Shown: positions 42,732 through 51,797 of the stretch, piece by piece
Layout of the letters: each line of letters starts with the position of its first letter
Numbering within the stretch: the stretch's first letter is position 1
NCBI GenBank assembly: GCA_021204085.1
Contig: JAJPZY010000033.1
Coordinates: 1-64,000 of the forward strand
From: Clostridiales bacterium
GTDB taxonomy: Bacteria; Bacillota; Clostridia; Lachnospirales; Lachnospiraceae
Length of the DNA stretch: 64,000 nt
Direction of reading: 5' to 3'
Notes under the pieces: generated by a model
Told to the model about the DNA's origin: nothing
Databases searched by the model: none
What the model saw: only the letters and a program-made list of their open reading frames with translations
Translations under genes and position numbers: made by a program

Positions 42732-42757
42732 GATGTATCAGAATTATCTGATGCATC
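42732..42757 (+). other. Hairpin after pyrC
   Basis: GATGTATCAG pairs with CTGATGCATC (ten pairs, one wobble) around a six-base loop, 12 bases beyond the pyrC stop. No T-run follows. It may be an mRNA-stabilising hairpin; nothing like a PyrR-binding loop is seen. Confidence 0.45.
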
Positions 42758-42859
42758 CTGTGCGAAGGAATATGATATTTTAATGACGTTGATAAAAATG
42801 TGATTTGTGTTTTTAGAAGCCAGTTAATATGAAGAATAGAAAAGCGGAGGAAAACGGCT

Positions 42860-43786
42860 ATGATAAACAAGCTTATAGAAAAGATCCAAAAGACCGGGGC
42901 GCCGATCGTGGTGGGCTTAGACCCGATGCTGGCCTATGTGCCGAAGCATATTCAGAAGGCGGCGTTTGCTGAGTACGGCGAGACGCTGGCGGGTGCGGCG
43001 GAAGCGATCTGGCAGTTTAATAAGGCGATTATTGATGCGACATATGATCTGATTCCGGCAGTGAAGCCGCAGGTGGCGATGTATGAGCAGTTTGGCGTAG
43101 AGGGGATGCAGGCGTTTCAGAGGACGGTTGCGTATTGCCATGAGAAGGATCTGGTGGTGATCGGCGATGTGAAGCGTGGCGATATCGGTTCTACCTCGGC
43201 AGCTTATGCGGCGGGACATTTGGGCACGGTGCAGGTGGGAAGTAAGAGCTATGCGCCGTTTGATGAGGATTTTATTACGGTGAATCCGTATCTCGGCACG
43301 GATGGAGTGAAGCCTTTTGCAGAGGTGTGCAAGGCACAGAAGAAGGGGCTGTTTATTCTGGTGAAGACTTCCAATCCTTCCAGCGGAGAGTTTCAGGATC
43401 GCCTGATTGACGGGAAACCGCTGTACGAGCATGTGGCGGAGAAGGTTGCTGCCTGGGGAGCGGATTGTATGGGTGATTCCTACAGCTATATCGGAGCGGT
43501 GGTGGGAGCTACCTATCCGGAAGTCGGCAAGGTACTCCGGAAGGTTATGCCGAAGAGTTTCATCCTGGTTCCGGGTTACGGCGCGCAGGGCGGAAAGGGC
43601 AAAGATCTGGTTCACTATTTTAACGAGGATGGCCTGGGTGCGATCGTGAATTCTTCCCGCGGCATTATCGCGGCCTATAAGCAGGAGGCGTACGCGCGCT
43701 TCGGGGCGAAGAACTTTGCGGATGCTTCCCGCCAGGCGGTGGTTGATATGGCGGAGGATATCCGCGGAGCGCTTGCGGCAAAGTAA
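42860..43786 (+). CDS. pyrF: Orotidine-5'-phosphate decarboxylase (type 2)
   Basis: 308 residues, the long type 2 form (TIGR02127 class). The opening PIVVGLDPML and the catalytic VIGDVKRGDIGSTS (Asp-x-Lys-x-x-Asp) are present. Makes UMP from OMP. AAGCGGAGG precedes the ATG. Base composition of its codons (GCG, CTG, AAG) is slightly more GC-biased than in its neighbours. It is separated from pyrK by a long hairpin. Confidence 0.96.
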   Translation: MINKLIEKIQKTGAPIVVGLDPMLAYVPKHIQKAAFAEYGETLAGAAEAIWQFNKAIIDATYDLIPAVKPQVAMYEQFGVEGMQAFQRTVAYCHEKDLVVIGDVKRGDIGSTSAAYAAGHLGTVQVGSKSYAPFDEDFITVNPYLGTDGVKPFAEVCKAQKKGLFILVKTSNPSSGEFQDRLIDGKPLYEHVAEKVAAWGADCMGDSYSYIGAVVGATYPEVGKVLRKVMPKSFILVPGYGAQGGKGKDLVHYFNEDGLGAIVNSSRGIIAAYKQEAYARFGAKNFADASRQAVVDMAEDIRGALAAK

Positions 43787-43796
43787 GTAAACGGAA

Positions 43797-43851
43797 AATA
43801 TTACTAATCTGTGCGGCCTGCAAGATTAGCAACTGCACAGTTAGTATTATT
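43797..43851 (+). other. Long hairpin between pyrF and pyrK
   Basis: The arms 43797-43814 and 43835-43851 (core CTGTGC with GCACAG, then AT-rich pairs) give about 15 pairs with one bulge and one mismatch. No T-run; the ribosome binding site of pyrK (AAAGGGAG) lies ten bases downstream. It could modulate pyrK expression or be an mRNA processing site. Confidence 0.5.
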
Positions 43852-43872
43852 TCAGTATGAAAGGGAGAATAT

Positions 43873-44643
43873 ATGGCAGAAAAATTTCAGGAGCAGGCGG
43901 TAGTTCTGTCCCAGTGCGAAATCGCGACGGATATCTACAGCCTGTGGATACAGACGGAACAGATTGCGGCGCACACCCGTGCCGGTCAGTTTCTTTCGAT
44001 TTATTGTGATGACGGGAGCCGCCTGCTTCCGCGCCCGATCAGCATCTGTGAGATTGACCGGGAAAAAGGAACACTTCGCATGGTTTACCGCATTGCGGGG
44101 AAGGGTACCGCTGAGTTTTCAAAAAAGCTGGCGGGTGATATGCTCCGTGTGACCGGCCCTCTCGGAAATGGCTTTCCGTCGGGGGAGAAAAAAGCGTTTT
44201 TGATCGGCGGAGGTATCGGTATCCCGCCGATCCTGGAGCTTTCCAAAGAACTGAAGTGTGAAAAGCAGATGGTTCTGGGATATCGGGATGCGAACCTTTT
44301 CCTTTTGGAAGAGTTTCAGAAGCAGGGCGAGGTGTACGTTGCCACGGAGGATGGCAGTGCAGGCACAAAAGGAAATGTTCTGGATGCGATTCGCGCGAAC
44401 GCACTTACGGCAGATGTTATTTATGCCTGCGGTCCGACGCCGATGCTCCGCGCGCTGAAGGCCTATGCGGCGGAGAACGGCATGGAGTGCTGGCTGTCTC
44501 TGGAGGAGCGGATGGCCTGCGGCATCGGCGCCTGTCTTGCCTGTGTGTGCAAGTCGACGGAGGTGGACGGGCATACGAATGTACATAACAAGCGAATCTG
44601 TAAGGAAGGGCCGGTTTTTAACGCCCGGGAGGTGGAACTGTGA
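43873..44643 (+). CDS. pyrK: Dihydroorotate dehydrogenase electron transfer subunit
   Basis: 256 residues. A ferredoxin-reductase-like FAD domain (LPRPISICEID), an NAD-binding domain (GGGIGIPPI ... CGPTPMLRAL) and a C-terminal [2Fe-2S] site with Cys in MACGIGACLACVC. With PyrD it forms the class 1B NAD-dependent dihydroorotate dehydrogenase. GAAAGGGAG precedes the start; the stop overlaps pyrD by four bases. Confidence 0.96.
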   Translation: MAEKFQEQAVVLSQCEIATDIYSLWIQTEQIAAHTRAGQFLSIYCDDGSRLLPRPISICEIDREKGTLRMVYRIAGKGTAEFSKKLAGDMLRVTGPLGNGFPSGEKKAFLIGGGIGIPPILELSKELKCEKQMVLGYRDANLFLLEEFQKQGEVYVATEDGSAGTKGNVLDAIRANALTADVIYACGPTPMLRALKAYAAENGMECWLSLEERMACGIGACLACVCKSTEVDGHTNVHNKRICKEGPVFNAREVEL

Positions 44644-45545
44644 TCAATACAAGAGTAACCATCGCCGGAGTCGAGTTTCAGAATCCGGTTATGACAGCTT
44701 CCGGAACATTTGGTTCCGGTGAGGAGTTTTCGGAATTTGTCGATTTAAACCGCCTTGGCGCAGTGGTCACCAAGGGCGTGGCGAATGTGCCGTGGCCGGG
44801 CAATCCGACACCGCGCATCGCGGAGGTGTACGGCGGCATGTTAAATGCCATTGGCTTGCAGAATCCCGGAATCGATGTGTTTATCAACCGGGATATTCCT
44901 TTTTTGAAAAAATATGACACGAAGATTATCGTGAATGTCTGCGGCAGGTCAACGGAGGACTATTGTGAGGTTGTTGAGCGTCTGGCGGATCAGCCGGTGG
45001 ACATGCTGGAGATCAACATCTCCTGCCCGAATGTAAAGGAGGGCGGCATCGCATTCGGACAGGATCCGAAAGCGGTGGAGGCGATCACGAAAGCCTGCAA
45101 AAAGGTTGCAAAGCAGCCCGTGATCATGAAGCTCAGCCCGAATGTGACAGACATTACTGTCATGGCGAAGGCTGCGGAGGCAGGCGGCGCGGATGCGCTT
45201 TCCCTGATCAATACGCTGACCGGGATGAAGATTGATGTCAACCGCCGGACGTTTGCGATCGCGAACAAGACCGGCGGGCTTTCCGGACCGGCGGTGCATC
45301 CCATTGCAGTGCGCATGGTTTATCAGACCGCACAGGCTGTCGGCATCCCCATTATCGGCATGGGCGGTATTTCCACCGCGGAGGATGCCCTGGAGATGAT
45401 TCTGGCCGGTGCAACTGCGGTGAGTGTCGGCACGGCTAATTTTGCAAATCCGACGGTAACGATGGAAATCGCGGATGGAATTGAGAGGTACCTTGAGACA
45501 TCGGGAATTTCCGATATCAATGATCTGATCGGAGCAGTTCGGTAA
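44640..45545 (+). CDS. pyrD: Dihydroorotate dehydrogenase class 1B catalytic subunit
   Basis: 301 residues, an FMN TIM barrel. Seen: ASGTFGSGEEF, NISCPNVKEGG with the catalytic Cys-containing loop nearby, LSPNVTDI and a GMGGI/GATAVSVGTANF phosphate-binding end. Oxidises dihydroorotate to orotate with electrons going to PyrK. Starts with GTG at 44640, coupled to pyrK by GTGA overlap. Confidence 0.96.
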   Translation: MINTRVTIAGVEFQNPVMTASGTFGSGEEFSEFVDLNRLGAVVTKGVANVPWPGNPTPRIAEVYGGMLNAIGLQNPGIDVFINRDIPFLKKYDTKIIVNVCGRSTEDYCEVVERLADQPVDMLEINISCPNVKEGGIAFGQDPKAVEAITKACKKVAKQPVIMKLSPNVTDITVMAKAAEAGGADALSLINTLTGMKIDVNRRTFAIANKTGGLSGPAVHPIAVRMVYQTAQAVGIPIIGMGGISTAEDALEMILAGATAVSVGTANFANPTVTMEIADGIERYLETSGISDINDLIGAVR

Positions 45546-45557
45546 CGGGAGAAAGAA

Positions 45558-46928
45558 ATGGAAGAAAAAGCAAATCCGCTGGGCACTGAAAAAGTAACTG
45601 GCCTTATGATAAAATTTGCGATACCGAGTATTGTCGCAATGGTAATCGGGGCAGTCTATAATATTGTAGACCAGCTCTTTATCGGCCATGCGGTGGGAAC
45701 ACTTGGAAACGCGGCGACGAATGTAGTCTTTCCGCTGACAACGTCCAGTGTGGCGCTGGCGCTTCTGTTCGGAATCGGAGGGGCTTCCAATTTTAACCTG
45801 AATATGGGCAGAGGAAAGACAGAAAAAGCTCCGTATTATATCGGAAATGCTCTGGTGCTTCTGGTTTTAAGCGGTATATTGCTTTGCATCGTATCAGAAG
45901 TCTTCATGACTCCGCTGCTCCGTGCTTTCGGCACGCCGGATGATGTTTTTCCCTATGCGAGAGATTATCTGCAGATTACGGCGATCGGTTTCCCCTTCCT
46001 GATACTGACAACAGGCGGCGGACACCTGATGCGCGCGGACGGAAGTCCGCGGATGACGATGTTCTGCAGTCTGATCGGAGCGATTTTGAATATTTTTCTG
46101 GATGCGTTGTTTGTTCTGGTGTTTCATTGGGGGATGCGGGGAGCCGCGCTGGCCACGATCATCGGGCAGATTGTTTCTGCCATTATTGTGGTTCTTTATA
46201 TGCGCGGATTTAAAACCGTTCCCTTGCGTGCGGAGCATTTTAAATTACAGTGGCAATATGCGAAGCAGATCATGGTTATCGGTGTAGCTTCGTTCTTCAA
46301 CCAGATCTGTATGATGGTGGTGCAGATCGTGATGAACAATTCCCTGACATATTACGGCGGATTATCTGTTTACGGAGCTGCGATTCCGCTGGCCTGCGCG
46401 GGCATTATTATGAAAGTGTATCAGATATTCATGTCCGTGCTAATCGGCCTGTCGCAGGGGGCGCAGCCGATTGAGAGCTTTAACTATGGTGCGAAAAAAT
46501 ATCAGCGCGTGAGAGAGGCTTATCTGATCGCGGCAGTGATCGGCCTGGTGATATCTGTTATATGTTTCATTTTCTTCCGCCTGTTTCCGAGACAGATCCT
46601 GGAATGGTTCGGGAGTAATACGGAGGAATATTTTGAATTCGGCGTCCTGTTTTTCCGGATATTTATGTTTTTCACCTGGCTGAATTTCCTGCAGCCGGTG
46701 TCCTCATCCTTCTTCCCGGCAATCGGAAAACCGCAGAAGGGAGTCTTTCTGTCACTGACGCGTCAGCTGATCTATATTTTGCCGCTGCTGCTTCTCTTGC
46801 CGCTTCGTTTCGGACTGATGGGTGTGCTGTACGCGGCGCCGATCGCGGATCTGATGTCAGCGGTCACAACCGTGATCATGGTTGTGCTGGAGTTCAGAAA
46901 TATGAAGCAGCTGGAAGAAAAGGGCTGA
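45558..46928 (+). CDS. MATE family efflux transporter
   Basis: 456 residues with twelve hydrophobic segments. The start FAIPSIVAMVIGAVYNIVDQLFIGHAVG and the second-half IGVASFFNQICMM follow the MATE pattern, close to the MepA-like branch. It starts 12 bases after pyrD and so is probably transcribed with the pyr genes, although no pyrimidine link is known. A terminator follows at 47036. Confidence 0.93.
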   Translation: MEEKANPLGTEKVTGLMIKFAIPSIVAMVIGAVYNIVDQLFIGHAVGTLGNAATNVVFPLTTSSVALALLFGIGGASNFNLNMGRGKTEKAPYYIGNALVLLVLSGILLCIVSEVFMTPLLRAFGTPDDVFPYARDYLQITAIGFPFLILTTGGGHLMRADGSPRMTMFCSLIGAILNIFLDALFVLVFHWGMRGAALATIIGQIVSAIIVVLYMRGFKTVPLRAEHFKLQWQYAKQIMVIGVASFFNQICMMVVQIVMNNSLTYYGGLSVYGAAIPLACAGIIMKVYQIFMSVLIGLSQGAQPIESFNYGAKKYQRVREAYLIAAVIGLVISVICFIFFRLFPRQILEWFGSNTEEYFEFGVLFFRIFMFFTWLNFLQPVSSSFFPAIGKPQKGVFLSLTRQLIYILPLLLLLPLRFGLMGVLYAAPIADLMSAVTTVIMVVLEFRNMKQLEEKG

Positions 46929-47035
46929 ATATATAGCAACATTTTTTGACAAATTACTGCATATTTATAGCAGACCGTATGTACGCTGATAAATAGAGAT
47001 AATTTCCAAAACCTTTTATATCCATACCGGAAACG

Positions 47036-47059
47036 GCTCCTGCTGCGGCGGGAGCTTTT
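47036..47059 (+). terminator. Terminator after pyrD-MATE unit
   Basis: GCTCCTGC pairs with GCGGGAGC (eight pairs, one wobble) around TGCG, followed by TTTTCCTTT. It lies about 105 bases after the MATE stop and closes the pyr transcript. Confidence 0.8.
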
Positions 47060-47214
47060 CCTTTGGTAAATACTGCTGTTCACAGTTTTTTTGCCTGAAT
47101 TTTCTATATTCATATATGAATTTAGGAAAATAGTGTTGAAATAACGCCGGGCGATGGTGTATGATAAAAAAACACAGGATGACCAGTCTGAGTGTATAGA
47201 GGAGGATCTAATAT

Positions 47215-48129
47215 ATGGAAACAAGGACGAATCAGGAGATAAAAGTTCCGGTTGTCTCAAAGGAGGAGGAGACTCGCGTAAAGGCGCTGGGTTTCCTGAA
47301 GGATAAACGGACGGCGGATAAGTTCAATTGCCGTGTGATTACCCGCAACGGAAAGATCACGGCTGCGGAGGCCAAAGTGATTGCAGAGGCCGCGGAGATT
47401 TACGGCAGTGGAGAGGTGACAATGACAGCCCGTTTGACGATGGAGATTCAGAGCGTACCGTTTGATAAGATTGAGGAATTGCGGGAATTTCTGGCGAAAG
47501 CAGGATTGGAGACAGGCGGGACAGGCGCAAAGGTTCGCCCGGTGGTTTCCTGCAAGGGAACGACCTGCCAGTATGGATTGATTGATACATTTGCACTATC
47601 TGAGGAAATTCATGAGCGGTTTTATCACGGGTACGGACAGGTGAAACTGCCGCATAAGTTTAAGATTGCCGTGGGCGGATGTCCGAACAATTGTCTGAAG
47701 CCGGATTTAAATGATGTCGGCATTATCGGGCAGAGGGTTCCCAGGGTGGATCTGGAAAAATGCCGAGGCTGTAAAGTCTGTCAGATTGAAAAGAACTGCC
47801 CCATCGGCGCAGCAAAGCTGGTGGGGGATAAGATAGTGATCGATGAGACAGCCTGTAATCACTGCGGCCGCTGTGTGGGCAAATGTCCGTTTGGGGCTGC
47901 GGAGGATTATGTGAACGGTTATCGGGTCTGCATCGGCGGACGCTGGGGAAAGAAAGTCGCACAGGGGCGGTATCTTGATAAGATATTTACCGATAAAGAC
48001 GAAGTTTTGGATACGGTGGAACGCGCAATTATTCTTTTCCGTGATCAGGGTATCGCAGGGGAGCGATTTGCGGATACGATTGCAAGGCTTGGATTCGAGA
48101 ATGTGGCGGCGCAGATCTGCGGCGACTAA
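47215..48129 (+). CDS. Siroheme sulfite/nitrite reductase-like protein with ferredoxin domain
   Basis: 304 residues. A ferredoxin-like half-domain (about 38-95), then the siroheme/[4Fe-4S] cysteines C-x5-C (SCKGTTCQYG) and C-x3-C (GGCPNNCLKP), then an inserted 2x[4Fe-4S] ferredoxin domain (CRGCKVCQIEKNCP and CNHCGRCVGKCP) and a C-terminal part. This is the short AsrC/Fsr-like type. It may reduce sulfite or nitrite, with electrons passing through the extra clusters; the physiological substrate is not decided by sequence. No AsrA/AsrB partner is adjacent. GAGGAGG precedes the ATG. Confidence 0.85.
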   Translation: METRTNQEIKVPVVSKEEETRVKALGFLKDKRTADKFNCRVITRNGKITAAEAKVIAEAAEIYGSGEVTMTARLTMEIQSVPFDKIEELREFLAKAGLETGGTGAKVRPVVSCKGTTCQYGLIDTFALSEEIHERFYHGYGQVKLPHKFKIAVGGCPNNCLKPDLNDVGIIGQRVPRVDLEKCRGCKVCQIEKNCPIGAAKLVGDKIVIDETACNHCGRCVGKCPFGAAEDYVNGYRVCIGGRWGKKVAQGRYLDKIFTDKDEVLDTVERAIILFRDQGIAGERFADTIARLGFENVAAQICGD

Positions 48130-48358
48130 AATAGAAAGAAACATCAGATGCAGCAGATCTTCATTATCAAATTGAGGTCCCATTCCGGCATTGCGGAACG
48201 GGTTGCCGATGTCGTAGCTATTCGTTCTATCCATATTCATCATAGAAAAATATATCCTTGGGTTGGTGTATCATCCGGCTCAGGAAGCAGAGGACGGTGA
48301 GCTCATATATATCTGCTCTCCGCCCTCCTGATTCCGTCCGATTAATCTGACCGTCCGA

Positions 48359-50599
48359 CTAACGTTTCACAATCGCAGTCACAGACATTGCAGTCGCTCC
48401 TTCGTCGGGCGCGATGACATTCTCATAGATTGCAAGCTCGCCGCCAGCGGTATTTACAGATATTTCGCCGCCTTCGGAGGAGGTGGAAACAACGCTGTAA
48501 CCCTCAGCCGGAATGATGCTGTAGTACAGTTTTCCGTCGATGTAGTTCTGACGTTTTACGGTAAATGCTTTGGAATCTAACGTGCCGTCTTCTGTCTGTG
48601 CGTAGAAAGTGTAAGCTACATTGCCGTAGGTCTGGCCTGCGTCGCAGATGCCGTTGTCGGCTGCTTCGATGACCGTGGAATCAACAACGATCGTAACATT
48701 GCCTTCGGTGTATGTGCCGTCTGCTTTCGCTTCACCGCCAACCGTCAGTTTTTTCACGTTAACAGTAACAGCTGTGTCAGCAGTAAGATCCGTCATGGCC
48801 TCGATGGTAAGATTCTGGAGATAGCCGTCGCCGGTGACATTCCATTTTGCACCGTTTAAGGTAACATTGATCGGATTGTTCAGCAGCGGAGCGGCAGTGT
48901 GGCAGTAACGTCCGATAATCAGGCAGTCGCCGTTCTGTCCGCCCTGCTCGGCGTTATAGTTTACATGGTCATACTCTTTGGAGCCAAGGAATGCGTTCAG
49001 AACTGTGCCGTTGGGAACAATCTTGCCTTCCAGGTCTACATGAACCGCAGTTGAGGAAGAGATTGTGCCGGTCAGAACTGCGTTTTCAACTGCAACATTC
49101 AATTCCTGACGATAGTTGTAGATGCAGTTGTAGATATCGCCGGCGTATTCTCCGTTTTTCAGTGTAGCATAGCACTCGGTGACGGAGCTTAAGGTTGCCT
49201 CAGCCTCATCTGCGTGATCGTTGATCGTATAGGTGGTGATGCCCGGGTTGCCTGCGTCGTCGGATTCAACCAGTTCTACCAGGATACCGTCTTTGGAACG
49301 GGTGGAAGTACCTGAGAAATTAATCTCGCAGTTATCTACAATGATATTGGAAAAACCGGTGTTCGCCGCGCCGGATTTGATCTGCAGCAGGGCGTCTACG
49401 GTATCAACTTTGGTGTTGTTCAGTTCGTAGGTGCCGCCTGCGGACTGCTGCGTCATGAATGCATTGTGCTCTGCATACAGATAGGAGTCGATATACTCGG
49501 AACCGCTGCGGCCGGAGCCCATGATCTGGATATAATCCGGGGAGTAGAACTCGACGTTTTTATATCTGTTATGTACGCCGGAATCTGCGTAAGTAACATA
49601 GCCGGATCCTCCTACGGTGAAACCGTATTTCACGCCGGCAACTTCCTTAATGGCGGTATACTCTTTGCCTTCCTCGGCGACTTCCAGTGTACCGATGCCG
49701 GAGAGGACGTTTTCACAGTCCAGGCAGTAGGTGCCGCAGATATCATAGGCTGTACCGGAGTCACAGGAGATTGCGCCCCATCCGGTCGATACGATGATGC
49801 TGTCTTTGAAGATGCCCTGCCCGTCTGCCATAACGTTCAGTGTACGGACGGTGCCTTCCATGCCGAGTGCGAACGGCACACGCTTCATCATTGCCGGGGT
49901 CAGGTTTGCAAACTCATCATAGGTATCAAGTGTCTCTTTGGAGTAAAGAACGGAGTCTTTCACATTTGCGATGGAGGTATTGTCCACATAAAGTCCGCAG
50001 CGGATGCAGCCTTCCGTCTCAATATAGGAGTCTGTGATATCGACAACGGATTTGTTGTCTGCCATGATGGAAGCGCCCCATCCGGAGAGGTCATCGCCGC
50101 CGTCGCCTTTGGCGTAAAACTTAGAATTATTGATCGCATATTTTGTGCCTTCGTCCAGAAGGATACCGTTAAAATGCGGTGCGTTGGATGTCAGGGTGAT
50201 GCCGTCTGCTTTTGCTGCGTCACAGGTTCCGCCCTGAATCAGCTGGGCGGCGGAGTAGTCGTCCATGATCCGGCCGTCTTTAACCAGAAGTGCCTGACGG
50301 AAATAGTAAGTTGCTTTTTCTTCTTCTTTTGCTCCGGACCACGGTGCGGCGCTGGGACCGCCGACTCTGTAGATGCCGACCGATATGATCTCAAATCCTT
50401 CTTTTACTTCATAGGAAGCGCCGGGAATCAGATTCTCCTGTGCACCGTCTACGATGAGGATGAGTGTCTGTCCTTCTCCTGCGGATACGGTCTGCTCTGC
50501 GCCATCTGTTTTATAGGTTGCACCGATAACGGTGGAGGCGATGGCGGTGGTGGTATAGTTGTTCGCCACCTCCGTGCGGATGATTTCTAATGTTTTCAT
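48359..50599 (-). CDS. Large beta-helix-like repeat protein without signal peptide
   Basis: 746 residues, unrecognised family. Rich in Gly, Asn, Thr, Ser and short beta-strand units with a regular spacing (for example SVVDITDSYIETEG, NVKDSVLYSKETL, YKNVEFYSPD, SNIIVDNCEINFSG), which suggests a right-handed parallel beta-helix in about residues 100-600, then more Ig- or linker-like strands. There is no N-terminal signal peptide, sortase motif or membrane segment, unusual for such folds, which are mostly secreted. The start at 50599 follows AAAGGGGAG; the upstream frame to 50683 runs into a terminator. Same strand as the dehydrogenase and VOC genes upstream, but separated from them by a terminator. 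Confidence 0.75.
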   Translation of the reverse strand: MKTLEIIRTEVANNYTTTAIASTVIGATYKTDGAEQTVSAGEGQTLILIVDGAQENLIPGASYEVKEGFEIISVGIYRVGGPSAAPWSGAKEEEKATYYFRQALLVKDGRIMDDYSAAQLIQGGTCDAAKADGITLTSNAPHFNGILLDEGTKYAINNSKFYAKGDGGDDLSGWGASIMADNKSVVDITDSYIETEGCIRCGLYVDNTSIANVKDSVLYSKETLDTYDEFANLTPAMMKRVPFALGMEGTVRTLNVMADGQGIFKDSIIVSTGWGAISCDSGTAYDICGTYCLDCENVLSGIGTLEVAEEGKEYTAIKEVAGVKYGFTVGGSGYVTYADSGVHNRYKNVEFYSPDYIQIMGSGRSGSEYIDSYLYAEHNAFMTQQSAGGTYELNNTKVDTVDALLQIKSGAANTGFSNIIVDNCEINFSGTSTRSKDGILVELVESDDAGNPGITTYTINDHADEAEATLSSVTECYATLKNGEYAGDIYNCIYNYRQELNVAVENAVLTGTISSSTAVHVDLEGKIVPNGTVLNAFLGSKEYDHVNYNAEQGGQNGDCLIIGRYCHTAAPLLNNPINVTLNGAKWNVTGDGYLQNLTIEAMTDLTADTAVTVNVKKLTVGGEAKADGTYTEGNVTIVVDSTVIEAADNGICDAGQTYGNVAYTFYAQTEDGTLDSKAFTVKRQNYIDGKLYYSIIPAEGYSVVSTSSEGGEISVNTAGGELAIYENVIAPDEGATAMSVTAIVKR

Positions 50600-50638
50600 G
50601 ATAGATGTCTCCCCTTTCTTTGGGATGATTGGTGATTT

Positions 50639-50695
50639 AAAAAAGGATTTCTCAGATGAATGAAACAAAGGCAAGGAGGCCATCTGAGAAATCCT
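50639..50695 (-). terminator. Terminator between MDR dehydrogenase and beta-helix gene
   Basis: A perfect 15-bp inverted repeat (AGGATTTCTCAGATG, 50644-50658, with CATCTGAGAAATCCT, 50681-50695) around 22 bases. On the minus strand it is followed by six U residues. It begins ten bases after the dehydrogenase stop. The beta-helix gene downstream must then rely on readthrough or a promoter in the 39 bases before its start. Confidence 0.88.
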
Positions 50696-50704
50696 GCTAT
50701 TTGT

Positions 50705-51760
50705 CTACTCTTCTGTCCAGCAGATTACGCCGCCGGTCATCGCGGGATCAACCTTCGGGAATACATATTTTGCGTATGCTTCCGTAATCTCAGTGTACTT
50801 GAACTCATGGCTGATCAGCGGAGTGATGTCAAGCTTGCCGTATGCGATCAGATTTAAGAATACCTGAATGTCTTCGTCAGAAGTCCAGGTGTCGGAGTTC
50901 GCATAGCGGAGCAGATCGCGGTGCATTACCGGCGGCCATACGCCGTCGATGAAGAGGTCGGCTCTTCTCAGCTTGAACGGCTTGGAGTTGACATAGGTAC
51001 CGATGAGGCTTGCGCCCTTCTGCATGATCGGGTCGTCGATGGGAGGCATTGCCTCGCCGTGTACCTGAGAAATCATGACCAGACGTCCGCGCTCGCCGAT
51101 CAGCTCTGCTGCCTGCATCAGAGGTCCTCTTGCTCCGGTCGCCTCGAAGATAACCGGCAGACCGCCGCGGTTCAGTTTATTTACCTCGCGCTCCAGACCG
51201 TCCGGATCGGTTTTGGAATTGATTGCGATGTCAACGCCCATCTTTTTTGCAGCTTCCAGACGTCCGTCATCAAGATCGGTGACGATGACCGGAATCGCGC
51301 CCGCCAGTTTTGCTACCTGTGCAGTGATCGCGCCCACGAAGCCCTGTCCGAGTACTGCGCACGGCTCGCCGAGCTGTAAGCCTGAGCGGCGGAGCGCATA
51401 CATGCCGGTGTGTCCGAGGTTCCAGAAGGAAGCCTGCTTTAAGTCAACGCCCTCCGGGCAGATGGTGCAGTTTAACTCGTCCATGATCAGGTACTGCGCA
51501 TGCTCGCCGGTGGTGACGACATGGTCGCCGACCTTCAGCTCGCGAACGTCCGGTCCTACTTCGACGACTTCCGCAGCCATCGCATAGCCGATGCTGGTGG
51601 GAAGCGGAACGATGTGCTCGCCTAAGAGGCCGTTCTCTGTGCCGGGGCTCATCGCGCTGTATTTTGCTTTTAATAATACCTGTCCGGGACCCGGTGCCGG
51701 GAGTTCTTTCTCAGCGAGTACGACTTTGCCGGGCTGTGCCTGTGCATATAAAGTTTTCAT
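50705..51760 (-). CDS. MDR-family (zinc-type alcohol/sugar) dehydrogenase
   Basis: 351 residues. Medium-chain dehydrogenase fold: a catalytic domain with MSPGTENGLLGEH near residue 38 and a Rossmann motif GQGFVGAITAQVA near 140. The usual GHE zinc motif is replaced by IGYAMAAEV, so it fits the BchC/threonine-dehydrogenase-like branch rather than classical alcohol dehydrogenases. Substrate unknown; a polyol or sugar derivative is likely. It lies 37 bases after the VOC gene on the same strand and ends at a strong terminator. No encapsulation tag. AGGAGGAAC precedes the ATG. Confidence 0.85.
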   Translation of the reverse strand: MKTLYAQAQPGKVVLAEKELPAPGPGQVLLKAKYSAMSPGTENGLLGEHIVPLPTSIGYAMAAEVVEVGPDVRELKVGDHVVTTGEHAQYLIMDELNCTICPEGVDLKQASFWNLGHTGMYALRRSGLQLGEPCAVLGQGFVGAITAQVAKLAGAIPVIVTDLDDGRLEAAKKMGVDIAINSKTDPDGLEREVNKLNRGGLPVIFEATGARGPLMQAAELIGERGRLVMISQVHGEAMPPIDDPIMQKGASLIGTYVNSKPFKLRRADLFIDGVWPPVMHRDLLRYANSDTWTSDEDIQVFLNLIAYGKLDITPLISHEFKYTEITEAYAKYVFPKVDPAMTGGVICWTEE

Positions 51761-51797
51761 GATGATGTTCCTCCTCTTTAAAAAATATTTGGTTGGT

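Noticed and set aside
42721-42859. PyrR-type attenuator before pyrF
   Set aside because: There is a hairpin, but no PyrR loop consensus, no T-run and no anti-terminator partner.
44640-46928. MATE gene after pyrD as a pyrimidine exporter
   Set aside because: The position suggests co-transcription, but nothing in the protein indicates a nucleobase substrate.
49466-50590. Plus-strand open frame (374 codons) opposite the beta-helix gene
   Set aside because: Cys/Val/Gly-rich low-quality translation and no ribosome binding site; the minus-strand frame has a proper start and repeat pattern.
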